Shown here piece by piece: positions 37,889 through 45,115 of a stretch of 45,115 nucleotides of DNA. The notes under the pieces were generated by a model that had not been told where the DNA came from, made no database searches, and worked only from the letters and a program-made list of their open reading frames with translations. Position numbers and translations under genes: made by a program. The stretch is taken from NCBI GenBank assembly GCA_040902425.1, contig JBBDXI010000024.1, forward strand, positions 1 through 45,115. Reading direction: 5' to 3'. Origin of the DNA: JBBDXI01 sp040902425 (GTDB taxonomy: Bacteria; Planctomycetota; Phycisphaerae; Phycisphaerales; UBA1924). Position 1 is the stretch's first letter. Every line of letters begins with the position of its first letter.

Positions 37889-37939
37889 GGGTCAGCCCTC
37901 CCTTCAATGGGCGGTGAAACGCTCACCGCAGATGTCAGG

Positions 37940-39247
37940 TCACGGCGCGGGGCAGGATCCCCCGCGCGCCCCAGGGGTGCCGTCGGGGCCGAGCCCAGCG
38001 GCACCGCCGCCTCCCTCGGCACCGGTTGGCCGTCCCCCCCTTCCCCCCCGCCCGGGCGACGCAACCCCGGCGGTACCGCCGTCGCCCCCCTCGCCGCCGT
38101 TCTCCTCTTGAGTTCCGGAGCGCCCCCGGCCTCCGGGGCCGCCTCGGCCCCCGGCTCCGGAAATGGCGTTTCCTCCCTGTCCACCCCCTCCACCACGTCC
38201 AACTGGGGCTCGATCTCCTCCCGATCCACCGCTCCCGCCCGCGCCGCCGTTCCCCGCTACGGCAAAGCCGCCGGCGCCTCCCTTACCACCACGACCGGCT
38301 GATGCGCCGTCCAGACACCCATCCTGGCCCGCGCCGCCATCCGCACCCGACTGCGCCACCGCCCAGCCGCCCCTGCCGCCCCTCCCACCGTCACCGCCAC
38401 TCGAGGTGTCACCCTCTCCTGCATTCCCGCCATCGCCACCTCGGCCCGCCGCACCCCCCACCGCGCTCAGCCCGTGTGGACCCCCGGCGCCGCGCGGGCC
38501 GGACGCGCTTGCAACGGCGGGACGAGGCTTCCGCACGGGCCCGCCTGCTTCGACCAGCCCTTGGAGTGTCTGAAAGGTCAGCGGATGCGGTACCTGCTGT
38601 GGGAGGGATGCAACGACGATCGCCCAACCGCCATCGCCGCCAACTCCCCCCGTCGTCCCGCCCTTGTCCTGCGCTTGTGCGTCGAGTCCACGCCCACCCC
38701 ACCCGCCCGTTCCACCCCGAATGACTGGAGGGACCGGACCAATCGCGAGAACATCGCCAGAGACAATGACGTGCCCGCCAGAGCCGCCGTCTCCTCCCGG
38801 TCCGCCATCCCCGCCATCCGCGCCCACGATGGATACGCCAAGTTCGATGACCGGCGCTTCCAGGATGATGTGTCCCCCATCGCCACCTTTTTCCCTCACG
38901 ACCGTCGAGTCTGCGCCGCGTTCAACACGGATGCTGGCCGATGGACTGATCACGATCTTCCTCTTGGCCCGCAGAGTGAGCGTGAGACCATCCCGCGACT
39001 TGAGAGACCTGTCCTGGCCGGCGGCCCCCAAACGGCAGGCGCCAATCACAATGTCCCCCGACGAGTTGACCGTCAAGTGATCTCGGAGCGTCACCGTCGT
39101 GCCGTCTGCAAGCTCGAATCGGTCGACGTTGAGAGTGCCCCCCAGGCTTCGATCAGAACTGATCAGCCATTCATCCTGGCCGCACGCTAACGGTGAGGCT
39201 GAGAGAACAGTCATCATTACGAAGAGAAGGCGTTGCAGTACGAACAT
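37940..39247 (-). CDS. Secreted Gly-Gly-X repeat protein (PGRS-like), copy 2
   Basis: 435 residues from ATG 39247, preferred over GTG 39256 because AGGGTGA sits at proper spacing. Signal peptide VLQRLLFVMMTVLSASPLACGQ. The N-terminal domain (GGTLNVDRFELADGTTVTLRDHLTVNSSGDIVIGA; IILEAPVIELGVSIVG) aligns with copy 1 (IVVSGALVV; ILIDAPIIVRG). A long GGxGG region (GGRGGRGGWAVAQSGADGG, GGAGGSGGSGG) ends in GGSCPAP. The pair arose by tandem duplication. The N-terminal domain resembles a right-handed beta-helix cap; cell-surface or matrix localisation is inference. Confidence 0.85.
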   Translation of the reverse strand: MFVLQRLLFVMMTVLSASPLACGQDEWLISSDRSLGGTLNVDRFELADGTTVTLRDHLTVNSSGDIVIGACRLGAAGQDRSLKSRDGLTLTLRAKRKIVISPSASIRVERGADSTVVREKGGDGGHIILEAPVIELGVSIVGADGGDGGPGGDGGSGGHVIVSGDVLAIGPVPPVIRGGTGGWGGRGLDAQAQDKGGTTGGVGGDGGWAIVVASLPQQVPHPLTFQTLQGLVEAGGPVRKPRPAVASASGPRGAGGPHGLSAVGGAAGRGGDGGNAGEGDTSSGGDGGRGGRGGWAVAQSGADGGAGQDGCLDGASAGRGGKGGAGGFAVAGNGGAGGSGGSGGDRAPVGRGGGGGQGGNAISGAGGRGGPGGRGRSGTQEENGGEGGDGGTAGVASPGRGGRGGRPTGAEGGGGAAGLGPDGTPGARGGSCPAP

Positions 39248-39309
39248 GGCGATCACCCTATGGTGCAGTGATCACCGACGTGCATGAAAAGCCGACGAAC
39301 ACTCGTATT

Positions 39310-39333
39310 GTTATAAACAGCCGTCGCGGCTGT
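39310..39333 (-). promoter_or_regulatory. Promoter/operator of the Gly-Gly-X gene pair
   Basis: On the minus strand TATAAC (39315-39310, 5/6 match to a -10) is immediately preceded by the perfect inverted repeat ACAGCCG-TCG-CGGCTGT (39317-39333 on the plus strand). The repeat occupies the -10/-35 spacer, a typical repressor position. No good -35 is visible, suggesting activator dependence or another sigma factor. Confidence 0.45.
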
Positions 39334-39705
39334 AGTTGCGCGCCCGCTAAGCCTCGTAGGCGTTGTGAAGTACTCCAACCAAGCCCCCCCGTCCCGCCGG
39401 CCCGCACCTCCGCGGGCGGGGCGGGGGGCTGTCGCGGTTGTCGGGGGGTCGGGGCCGCCCGCTCCGGCACGGCCCGGCGGGGGGCGGAATTGTATAGGTG
39501 GTTGTGGTTTGGTAGGCCGTCCGGCGCGGCGGGGGAGCTTCGGGGCGGGACGACAGGTTTGTCGTGTTTGGGGGTGTTCAGTGGGCGGAATGCGACAGTT
39601 CTGTGGTGTTGGGCCGCATCCATGCGGCACGGGTGCGCGTCTCTTGGAGAGGGCGGGGCATCCTCGCGACGAGAAAGAGCGCCCGGCGTTCTCCTTTCCC
39701 CTCAC

Positions 39706-39737
39706 CTCATCACGTCATCACGTCATCACCTCATCAC
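39706..39737. repeat. 8-bp tandem array, four units
   Basis: CTCATCAC, GTCATCAC, GTCATCAC, CTCATCAC. The reverse complement of the unit (GTGATGAG) forms the array at 44538-44569. It lies 9 nt beyond the stop of the DUF5658-like gene. Confidence 0.75.
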
Positions 39738-39746
39738 CGTCTCACC

Positions 39747-40118
39747 TCAAAACAGGTGCGTCCACGCCGCCACCTGCAGCAGCCCCAGCCCCACCGGCAG
39801 CGCCGAGATGACGATCGCCGCCGCGGCCAGCCCCCGCCCCACCCGCGGTCGCCGCCGCCCCACATACTCGCACACCAGCACCACCACCACCACCGTGCTG
39901 TACTTCAGCGCCACGAGCCCCCACACGCCGTACCGCTCGATCAGCCGCGCCGCCAGCACGTTCACCTCCCACCCGCCGAGCTGGCTGAGGATGAAGTGCG
40001 TCACGAGGATGTCCAGCGTCCCCGCCAGCAGGTACCACGTGTAGAAGCGCCCGTAGAGCAGCGCGGGGAAGGGCGCCGCCAGAGGGACGGGCTCGGGGAC
40101 GGGGTCACGGGCCTGCAT
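39747..40118 (-). CDS. Small DUF5658-like membrane protein
   Basis: 123 residues from ATG 40118 (reads MQARDPVPEPVPLAAPF...). Three hydrophobic segments: YTWYLLAGTLDILVTHFIL, VWGLVALKYSTVVVVVLVCEYV and GLAAAAIVISALPVGLGLLQVAAW. The pattern LDxxxTxxIL..GGWEVNxLAxxLIxxYG is that of the DUF5658 family, of unknown function. Its start overlaps the aroDE stop by one base (TGATG), indicating translational coupling, although no link to shikimate metabolism is known. Confidence 0.82.
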   Translation of the reverse strand: MQARDPVPEPVPLAAPFPALLYGRFYTWYLLAGTLDILVTHFILSQLGGWEVNVLAARLIERYGVWGLVALKYSTVVVVVLVCEYVGRRRPRVGRGLAAAAIVISALPVGLGLLQVAAWTHLF

Positions 40119-41872
40119 CAGGCCGGCGAGCCTACCAGAGCCTCGCGGCACAGGCGGTCGAACAACTGGAGCGGCGCCCGCCCGCCCGTCCACCCCTCGA
40201 ACTGCAGCCCCGCCTGCCGCACGAACATGCTCAGGCCATCCACCGTCGGCAGCCCCGCCGCCCGCGCGGCCAGCAGCAGCGGTGTCTCCACCGGGTTGTA
40301 CACCGTCTCGATCAGCACCGCGCCCGGGCAGCGGCCCAGGGCCGCGACGGCGACCGGGGCATCCCGCGCATCGCACCGCGCCGGGGGCTTGTCCTCACCC
40401 TCATCCATCGCCTGCCGGGCCTCATCCCGGACGCGCTCCTCCGCCGTCCGCGCCAGGCCCCCGCTCATCCCCTGCGGCGTGCCGTGGATGATCGCGGCGA
40501 ACCCCCCCCGGGCCAGATCGGAGAGCGGCTCGGCGACGACCTCACCCGGGCCGAGGTGCTTCGACGACTCGGCGAGCAGCACCGATTTCTGCCACCTCCG
40601 GCTGAAGACCGAGACCCTGGCGCCGCCCGTCGCCAGCGCGTAGACCGCCGCCCGGGCCACCCCGCCGGCGCCGATGACCGCCACCGACCGCCCCGCGACC
40701 TCGCCCACCTCATCCCGGATGATCGCGCTGAGCGCCGGGGCGTCGGTGTTGCTCACCCGGACCCGCCGCACCGAGCCGTCGGGGTCGCGTTCCGCCGTCA
40801 GCGTGTTCGCCGCCCGGATCGAGGCCGAGACCTCGTCCATCTCCCACCCCATCTCCACCGCCAGCCGGGCGAGGTTCTCCTTGTGGGGGCTGGTCACGCT
40901 GGCGCCGCGCAGGTTGAGCGGGCCGTAGTCCAGCAGCTCCCCCAGCGTCGCCTTCAGGTTCTCGTAGCCGCCGCTCGCGGCGATCGGCCCGCCCTCGATC
41001 CCGCCGGGGACCGGCAGCGGCAGGTACACCGCATCCAGCCCCGCCGCCTCGAACCCTGCGTTGTGCACCAGCGGCGAGAGCGAGTGCCCCAGCGGGTACC
41101 CGATGACGCCGTACACGGCCGTCCCCGGCCCGATGGAGCGGAATCGGTACAGGTCGAGCAGCTCGCGCACCGTCGGCTGGCCCGGGGCGGTCGCCGTCTC
41201 GGGGCGGAGGCTCGCGAAGGTGAGGAAGCCCCCGAACTTCGGCGCCAGCACCCGCGACATCAGCCCGAACTCCCCCATCGCCAGGGCGATCGTCGGCCGG
41301 TCGCGCTGCGCGAGCAGGTCGAACACCTCGATGGTGTCCCGCAGCGAGCGCGCCCGCCAGGCGACCTTCAGCACCTTCGGCGCTGCCTCCTCCTGCATCC
41401 GCAGGATGCGCCGCGTCAGGTCGGCGGGGCGGCCGTCGTAGTCGTGCGTCGAGAGGATCAGCGACGTCGAGAGGTCCCGCGACTGCTCCGGGTGGTCCAC
41501 CGCCAGGTTCACCTTCTGGCGGATGTTCGCGGACCGCGTGTACGTGGATAGCTCCACGTCGATGTACCGCGGCGGGCTCTCGCCCGTGCCGAAGGAGGTC
41601 GCCAGCCGCTCGAAGAGCGCGATCCGCGAGGGCTCATAGCCGTCGTAGTGGCCCCCCTCCGAGGCCGGCCGGCAGGTGATGATGCACGGCAGGGGGCAGT
41701 CCGCGACCAGCCGGAACACCAGCCGCTGCCCCGCCTCATCCCCGTCCCCCTGGAACACCTCGTCGATCCGCAGCTCGACCAGGTCCGCGCCCTGGTCCTT
41801 GGCGGCCCGGGCATCGCGGAGGGCCTGCTCCGGACCGAGGACCATGATGGGGACGCACACGAGCGACGTCAT
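40118..41872 (-). CDS. aroDE: Bifunctional 3-dehydroquinate dehydratase / shikimate dehydrogenase
   Basis: 584 residues. Residues 1-240 are a type I dehydroquinase (DLVELRIDEV; STHDYDG with the catalytic His; PKVLKVAWRARS with the Schiff-base Lys). Residues about 250-584 are shikimate dehydrogenase (VIGYPLGHSLSPLVHNAGFEAAGLDAVYLPLPV, VTSPHKENLARLA with the catalytic Lys, NTDAPAL, and GAGGVARAAVYAL for NADP). Together they carry out steps 3 and 4 of the shikimate pathway in the cytoplasm. The order (AroD then AroE) is as in plant enzymes; in most bacteria the two are separate. It starts 11 nt after the flavoprotein stop and overlaps the DUF5658-like gene, so a three-gene operon is likely. Confidence 0.95.
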   Translation of the reverse strand: MTSLVCVPIMVLGPEQALRDARAAKDQGADLVELRIDEVFQGDGDEAGQRLVFRLVADCPLPCIITCRPASEGGHYDGYEPSRIALFERLATSFGTGESPPRYIDVELSTYTRSANIRQKVNLAVDHPEQSRDLSTSLILSTHDYDGRPADLTRRILRMQEEAAPKVLKVAWRARSLRDTIEVFDLLAQRDRPTIALAMGEFGLMSRVLAPKFGGFLTFASLRPETATAPGQPTVRELLDLYRFRSIGPGTAVYGVIGYPLGHSLSPLVHNAGFEAAGLDAVYLPLPVPGGIEGGPIAASGGYENLKATLGELLDYGPLNLRGASVTSPHKENLARLAVEMGWEMDEVSASIRAANTLTAERDPDGSVRRVRVSNTDAPALSAIIRDEVGEVAGRSVAVIGAGGVARAAVYALATGGARVSVFSRRWQKSVLLAESSKHLGPGEVVAEPLSDLARGGFAAIIHGTPQGMSGGLARTAEERVRDEARQAMDEGEDKPPARCDARDAPVAVAALGRCPGAVLIETVYNPVETPLLLAARAAGLPTVDGLSMFVRQAGLQFEGWTGGRAPLQLFDRLCREALVGSPA

Positions 41873-41880
41873 TGATGGTG

Positions 41881-41886
41881 ACTCTA
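41881..41886 (-). promoter_or_regulatory. Possible -10-like TAGAGT before aroDE
   Basis: On the minus strand TAGAGT lies 8 nt before the aroDE ATG, but its TAG is the stop codon of the upstream flavoprotein gene. It may be coincidental and the gene simply part of an operon. Confidence 0.25.
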
Positions 41887-43290
41887 GCCGGGCCCCCCCG
41901 GGTCACCCGGCCACCCGGCGGCGCGGCGCCCGGCGATGAAACCGCTGGCCCACGCCCACTGGAAGTTGAACCCGCCGATGCGCCCGTCCACGTCGAGGAT
42001 CTCGCCGCACAGGAAAAGGCCCGGGCAGAGGCGGGATTCCATGGTCTCCAGCCGCACCTCCGAGAGCGGGATGCCGCCGGCGGTCACCTCCGCGTGCGTG
42101 AAGCCCCGGTCGCCGGTGATGGGCAGGGGGAGCGCGGTGACGGCTCGCACAACGGCGAGGCGCTGCTCGCGCGTGAGGCGGTGCGTGGGCGTGGAGGGGG
42201 CCACGGCGGCGCTCTGGAGGAGCGCCCGGGCCAGGCGCTCGGGGAGCCGCTCGGCGAGGAACCGGGCCAGGCCCGAAGAGGGCGAGCGGCGGGCGAGGTC
42301 CTGGAGGTCGCGGTCGAACTCCTCGGGGCTCACCGGCTCGCGGAGGTGGTCGGGCGTGCCGCCCGGCGCGGCGGCGGCCGGGGCACGGGTCAGCCAGTTG
42401 ATGACGAGCGTCGCCCCGGGGCCCATCGCGGCGGCGTCGGTGTAGTAGCGGCTGATGTCGAGCACGGCGGGGCCGGAGAGGCCGAAATGGGTGCAGAGGG
42501 TCGCGTTGGTGAAGGCGGCGAGCCGCTTGCCGGCGCCCGAGCGGACCTCGAGGGTCGCGGGCGCGGCGATGCCGGCGAGGGCGCAGAGGAAGTGGTCCCG
42601 CGGGAGGGTGAGGGGGACCAGGGCGGGGAAGATGCGGGGCGTGAACGAGTGACCCAGGGCGGCGGCGAAGGCGTAGCCGGCGCCGTCGGAGCCGGACCGG
42701 GGCAGGGCCCTTCCGCCCGTGGCCAGGATGATGCGATCGGCCCGCAGCGCCGCGGCCGCGCCGCCGGCGGCGGCGTCGGGCGTGATGAGGAATCCGCCCT
42801 CCGTGCGCTCGACGGAGGCGGCCCGCCAGGGGTGGCGCAGCTCGACGCCGGCCTCGGCCGCGGCGCGGAGGAGGGCGTCGAGCACGGTGTGGGCATCGTC
42901 GGTGGTGGGGAAGAGCTTTCCGGTCTGCTCGCGTTTGAGCTCGACGCCGAGGTCTCGGAAGAACCCGACCGTCCGCTCGACGCCGAAGCGGCCGAGGACC
43001 TTGCGGATGGCGGGGCGGGTGGAGCCGGCGAAGGCGGACTCATCGACGGCGGCGTGGGTGACGTTGCAGCGGCCGCCGCCGGCGACGAGGATCTTGGCCC
43101 CGAGGCGGCGGGCGCTGTCGAGGGCGACGATGGAGAGACGGGGCCCGCCACGCCCCCCCTCGGCCGCGGCGGCGGCNNNNNNNNNNCGCCCCCCCGGGCC
43201 GGGGGGGGGGGGGGCGCGGCCGGCCCAGATGGCGGCCATGAGGCCGGCCGCGCCGGCGCCGAGGATGGCGATGTCGGCGGAATCGCGCAC
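41884..43290 (-). CDS. BaiN/HI0933-family FAD-dependent oxidoreductase (contains an assembly gap)
   Basis: About 468 residues from GTG 43290 (MRDSADIAILGAGAAGLMAAIWAGRA, a dinucleotide-binding GxGxxG motif). Typical family blocks follow: RLGAKILVAGGGRCNVTH; FFRDLGVELKREQTGKLFPTTDDA; RIILATGGRALPRSGSDGAGYAFAAALGHS; THFGLSGPAVLDISRYY; VTAGGIPLSEVRLETMESRLCPGLFLCGEILDVDGRIGGFNFQWAWASGFIAGR. The family contains FAD; members include BaiN and HI0933, but most have no proven substrate. Ten Ns (43177-43186) and a G/C homopolymer disrupt residues about 26-45, between the GxGxxG strand and the next strand. TACGCT lies six nt before the GTG. Confidence 0.9.
   Translation of the reverse strand: MRDSADIAILGAGAAGLMAAIWAGRAPPPPGPGGXXXXAAAAAEGGRGGPRLSIVALDSARRLGAKILVAGGGRCNVTHAAVDESAFAGSTRPAIRKVLGRFGVERTVGFFRDLGVELKREQTGKLFPTTDDAHTVLDALLRAAAEAGVELRHPWRAASVERTEGGFLITPDAAAGGAAAALRADRIILATGGRALPRSGSDGAGYAFAAALGHSFTPRIFPALVPLTLPRDHFLCALAGIAAPATLEVRSGAGKRLAAFTNATLCTHFGLSGPAVLDISRYYTDAAAMGPGATLVINWLTRAPAAAAPGGTPDHLREPVSPEEFDRDLQDLARRSPSSGLARFLAERLPERLARALLQSAAVAPSTPTHRLTREQRLAVVRAVTALPLPITGDRGFTHAEVTAGGIPLSEVRLETMESRLCPGLFLCGEILDVDGRIGGFNFQWAWASGFIAGRRAAGWPGDPGGPG
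43177..43186. other. Assembly gap (ten Ns) inside the flavoprotein gene
   Basis: Ten undetermined bases beside C7 and G14 homopolymers (43189-43215). The exact gap length is unknown; the frame happens to be maintained across it. Confidence 0.99.
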
Positions 43291-43296
43291 GGGCGG

Positions 43297-43302
43297 AGCG
43301 TA
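43297..43302 (-). promoter_or_regulatory. -10-like TACGCT before the flavoprotein gene
   Basis: On the minus strand TACGCT ends exactly six nt before the GTG start at 43290, as at recO and metH. Confidence 0.45.
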
Positions 43303-43449
43303 CCCGGGGGTGCGGGCGTCGCGCCGGCGGCAGGTAGGGCGCGTCGTACTCTCTTATTTGACGGCTACTTAGGCGCGTCGTCGACGAGCCCGCGCAGATG
43401 AACTGGTGTTCACAGCCTTTTCACTCGCTGTTAACCGGGTGATCCCACA

Positions 43450-43587
43450 CTCGTCCACGTTGAGATGAGCGGCCCGGGAGACCGGGCATGCCAAGGAAGT
43501 TGCGGGGACCGCGCGGGGCTCAGCTTCGCGCAGATGAACGGGCCGGTTGGGAGCCTCCCCTCCAACGCCGGCCCGTTTGTCGTTTTT
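43450..43587 (+). ncRNA. Possible small RNA ending at an orphan terminator
   Basis: A strong plus-strand terminator (43537-43587) has no plus-strand gene before it. Upstream, GCCCGG-GAGA-CCGGGC (43472-43487) forms a 6-bp stem closed by a GNRA-type loop, a common feature of structured RNAs. No family (6S, SRP, RNase P, tmRNA) is recognised, and the 5' end is a guess because no clear promoter is seen. Confidence 0.3.
43537..43587 (+). terminator. Strong orphan rho-independent terminator
   Basis: AACGGGCCGG (43537-43546) pairs with CCGGCCCGTT (43568-43577), with further pairing inside (TTGGGAG / CTCCAA), followed by TGTCGTTTTT. The T-tract lies on the plus strand only, so it does not serve the minus-strand genes on either side. 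Confidence 0.75.
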
Positions 43588-43655
43588 CGATTGGTCCCTT
43601 CCTTACTCTCACTCGCCTCTTCGCCTGTTCCCCCTTTTCAACTTCTTCAACCTCG

Positions 43656-44522
43656 TCACCGCGGGGGCGGCAGATCGGCGATGGCTCTTTCGATCTCGGC
43701 GGTCGGGACGCGGCGGATGAGGCTGGAGCGGTTGAGGGTGAGGCTGGCGAAGGTGGTGACGCCGGTGGCGATGTGGATGCCGATGAGCACCGGCGGCTCG
43801 CCGCCCCCCCCCTCGGGTACGGTGAAGACGGGGCCGCCGGAGAGGCCGCTGAGGTCGGTGCGGCCGGCGGCGTAGTCGGCGTAAAGGAAGGTGTCGTTCC
43901 GCCGGGCGTCCGGGGGCGGCGCGGCGAGCGTGGTGCGGACGACGACGGGGGTGCGGGAGAAGACGGCGGACTCGGTGGCGGGGGGCTTGCCCTCGGGGAA
44001 GGGGTAGCCGGCGATGAGCACCGGCGTGCCGGGGGGCGGGGCGGGTGCGTTCTGGGCGCAGAGGCAGGGCGCGGCCGTGATCCCCTGGCGGGAGAGCGGG
44101 CGGTCGAGGATGAGGAGGGCCCAGTCGCCGCCGGAGGCGGCCGGGCCGCCACCGCGGATGACGGAGCGGATGCGGACGCCGGAGGAGCGGCGCGAGCGCT
44201 GCGACTGCTGCGGCTGGTCGGCGGAACGGAGCGAGGCCCAGCGGGCGCTCTGGGGGACGACATGGGAGGCGGTGAGGATGATGCGCTCGTGGACGGCGAT
44301 GCCGGAGCCGGCGCCGATGACGCCCCCCCCACCCCCCCCGCCGCCGGGACCATCGTCCTCGCGCCCGAAGACGGCGAGGAGGAGGGGGGAGCAGCAGAGC
44401 TGATCGGAGAGTGCGGGGGAGAGCGGCTCGATGCGGCCGGAGGGGTTTAACGTAAGGGAGGTGCAGGCGGGGGCGGCGAGGGTAGTGAGGGCGAGCAGGA
44501 GGAGGTTGAGGCAGCGCCGCAT
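43656..44522 (-). CDS. Trypsin-like serine protease lipoprotein
   Basis: 288 residues from ATG 44522. N-terminal lipoprotein signal MRRCLNLLLLALTTLAAPAC with mature Cys20. The S1 fold has its triad visible: His in GSGIAVHERIILTASHVV, Asp in SGGDWALLILDRPL, Ser in SGLSGGPVF. A Gly8 run (GPGGGGGGGGVIG) encoded by G/C homopolymers precedes the fold, a possible slippage or error site. A cluster QPQQSQRSRRSS separates His and Asp blocks. It is probably anchored in the periplasm or outer membrane. TACCCT lies 5 nt before the ATG, and a GTGATGAG tandem array lies just upstream. Confidence 0.9.
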   Translation of the reverse strand: MRRCLNLLLLALTTLAAPACTSLTLNPSGRIEPLSPALSDQLCCSPLLLAVFGREDDGPGGGGGGGGVIGAGSGIAVHERIILTASHVVPQSARWASLRSADQPQQSQRSRRSSGVRIRSVIRGGGPAASGGDWALLILDRPLSRQGITAAPCLCAQNAPAPPPGTPVLIAGYPFPEGKPPATESAVFSRTPVVVRTTLAAPPPDARRNDTFLYADYAAGRTDLSGLSGGPVFTVPEGGGGEPPVLIGIHIATGVTTFASLTLNRSSLIRRVPTAEIERAIADLPPPR

Positions 44523-44527
44523 GGGGG

Positions 44528-44533
44528 AGGGTA
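44528..44533 (-). promoter_or_regulatory. -10-like TACCCT before the protease gene
   Basis: On the minus strand TACCCT is followed by five C and the ATG at 44522. There is no ribosome-binding site, so leaderless transcription is plausible. Confidence 0.4.
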
Positions 44534-44537
44534 GGGC

Positions 44538-44569
44538 GTGATGAGGTGATGAGGTGATGAGGTGAGGGG
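44538..44569. repeat. 8-bp tandem array GTGATGAG
   Basis: Three exact GTGATGAG units (44538-44561) and one degenerate (GTGAGGGG). This is the same octamer, inverted, as at 39706-39737. It occupies the region upstream of the protease promoter, where a -35 would lie. Confidence 0.75.
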
Positions 44570-44640
44570 TGAGACGTGAGCGGTGGTGACGAGCGCGGGG
44601 TGCGGGGAACATCGGGGACATCTGTGGCCTTGGTTGCGCG

Positions 44641-44673
44641 CACTGCTGCGCGGCGAGGACGCCGCGAGCAGTG
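44641..44673 (+). repeat. CACTGCT hairpin element, spacer copy 1
   Basis: CACTGCT-G-CGCGGC, loop GAGGAC, GCCGCG-AGCAGTG, then GGCACCC overlapping the 3' end. The loop is identical to that of the metH copy (6799-6831). Confidence 0.8.
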
Positions 44674-44810
44674 GCACCCCTGCGGGGGGAGCCACGAGCA
44701 CCCCTTCGGGGTGCGCGCGCCGGGGGGGCGGTGACCGGGGGTGGCGCTTGGCTGCGCCTCGCTTCACCCCCGGCTACTGACGTTCAGCCCTTCGGGCTGG
44801 GGAGTTTTGG

Positions 44811-44874
44811 CGCATTCGCGCATTCGCGCATTCGCGTATTCGCGTATTCGCGCATTCGGACATTCGCGCCTTCG
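44811..44874. repeat. 8-bp tandem array CGCATTCG, eight units
   Basis: Eight consecutive octamers: CGCATTCG three times, CGTATTCG twice, then CGCATTCG, GACATTCG and CGCCTTCG. It is non-coding as far as can be seen. Confidence 0.8.
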
Positions 44875-44980
44875 CCTGTTGCGCTTTGGCAGTCGTGGTC
44901 CTGCGCTATCGCGCTCCTGCGTTTGGCGACTTCCGGTTCTTCTCGCGTGCCGCATCCTCTCGTGTTGAGGTGGTTGCACG

Positions 44981-45013
44981 CACTGCTGCGCGGCGACGAC
45001 GCCGCGAGCAGTG
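44981..45013 (+). repeat. CACTGCT hairpin element, spacer copy 2
   Basis: Same as the copy at 44641 except for loop GACGAC; GGCACCCGGA follows as in metH. It lies 11 nt beyond the stop codon of the rightmost partial gene and could act in its 3' end. Confidence 0.8.
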
Positions 45014-45023
45014 GCACCCGGAG

Positions 45024-45115
45024 TCAACTGGTGTCGGGGGTGGGCTCGTCGGCGGTGATCTGTTCGAAGCGCCAGACGGGTTTGCCTTTGCGGTGGTAGT
45101 CGTCGTGGAGGAGGT
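45024..45115 (-). CDS. 3' end of an unidentified gene (5' part beyond the window)
   Basis: On the minus strand the last 92 bases read LLHDDYHRKGKPVWRF then EQITADEPTPDTS and a TGA stop at 45026-45024. The mix of charged and aromatic residues looks like real protein, unlike the low-complexity shadows around it. Only 29 full codons are visible, so no family can be named. Confidence 0.55.
   Translation of the reverse strand, partial: LLHDDYHRKGKPVWRFEQITADEPTPDTS

Larger units (their letters stand above)
39248..39746. other. Gene-free spacer upstream of the Gly-Gly-X genes
   Basis: 499 nt. It contains the A/T-rich promoter zone near 39300-39340, a G-rich stretch (39400-39560) without a credible ORF on either strand, and an 8-bp tandem array at 39706-39737 just after the downstream gene's stop. 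Confidence 0.5.
43291..43655. other. Gene-free spacer with an orphan terminator
   Basis: 365 nt without an ORF I can support. It holds a 13-bp direct repeat CGCGCAGATGAAC at 43391-43403 and 43527-43539, the possible small RNA and the terminator listed separately. Beyond 43590 lies a C/T-rich tract leading to the protease stop codon. Confidence 0.6.
44523..45023. other. Repeat-rich gene-free spacer
   Basis: 501 nt without a credible gene. It is a mosaic of an octamer array (44538-44569), two copies of the CACTGCT hairpin (44641-44673, 44981-45013), two TTC-loop hairpins (GCACCCC-TTC-GGGGTGC 44698-44714 and CAGCCC-TTC-GGGCTG 44785-44799), and another octamer array (44811-44874). Confidence 0.7.

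Noticed and set aside
38026..38724. Plus-strand ORFs across the Gly-Gly-X genes
   Set aside because: Pro/Arg/His-rich complements of GGX codons, without a ribosome-binding site or motif.
44671..45099. Plus-strand ORF of 142 codons at the right end
   Set aside because: Its translation is made of the octamer array (FAHSRIRVFAYSRIR...) and hairpins, and it overlaps the better minus-strand gene end.

Overview
The window is a GC-rich (about 70 % by eye), gene-dense stretch of bacterial chromosome. It most likely comes from a planctomycete of the class Phycisphaerae. That assignment is inferred from three things. Two genes and one remnant end in the 'GC-type dockerin' tail (YANCD...LNVADFGCFLTKYAAGCP) known from that group. 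There are large secreted collagen-like and Gly-Gly-rich proteins and an outer-membrane LptD. Many genes lack a Shine-Dalgarno sequence. A run of ten Ns (43177-43186) and very long G/C homopolymers point to a draft or metagenome assembly. No rRNA, tRNA, CRISPR array, IS element or phage was seen.

Layout. 1-3500: a secreted BNR/PDZ/EF-hand protein (runs off the left edge, minus) divergent from rpmE (zinc-free L31). 3531-7352: metH under a compact palindromic promoter; its linkers carry several hairpin or tandem-repeat DNA insertions. 7353-9654: a decayed dockerin tail, two small membrane/lipoprotein genes, and a lower-GC PD-(D/E)xK nuclease gene that appears split by a frameshift at a T6 run. 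9715-17030: a small dockerin-tailed secreted protein and a 2,230-residue collagen/beta-helix/S74 surface fibre (minus), with a promoter at 17145-17173. 17373-25301 (minus): lipoprotein, tyrS, a TPR-fucosyltransferase-FkbM fusion and a frameshifted lptD. 25595-32279 (plus): secreted metallopeptidase with two dockerin repeats, nfo, TPR lipoprotein, queF, M16 peptidase. 32285-34616 (minus): HDOD/degenerate GGDEF protein and recO. 34655-36161 (plus): dehydratase-ACP-dehydratase cluster. 36515-39247 (minus): two tandem Gly-Gly-X secreted paralogues. 39747-43290 (minus): DUF5658-like membrane protein, aroDE fusion and a BaiN/HI0933-type flavoprotein, closely packed. 43291-43655: a gene-free stretch with an orphan plus-strand terminator (possible small RNA). 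43656-44522: trypsin-like lipoprotein. The right end is a repeat-rich spacer followed by the 3' end of another minus-strand gene.

Together the region mixes housekeeping functions (methionine, shikimate, queuosine, DNA repair, tyrosyl-tRNA, fatty-acid-like synthesis) with cell-surface building: fibre, LptD, glycosyl/methyl transfer and dockerin-tailed exoproteins. The two most distinctive signals are non-genic. First, short palindromes and 8-bp tandem repeats have been tolerated in frame inside metH and recur in spacers. Second, a TANNNT hexamer sits 5-9 nt before the start codon of about ten genes, suggesting widespread leaderless transcription.
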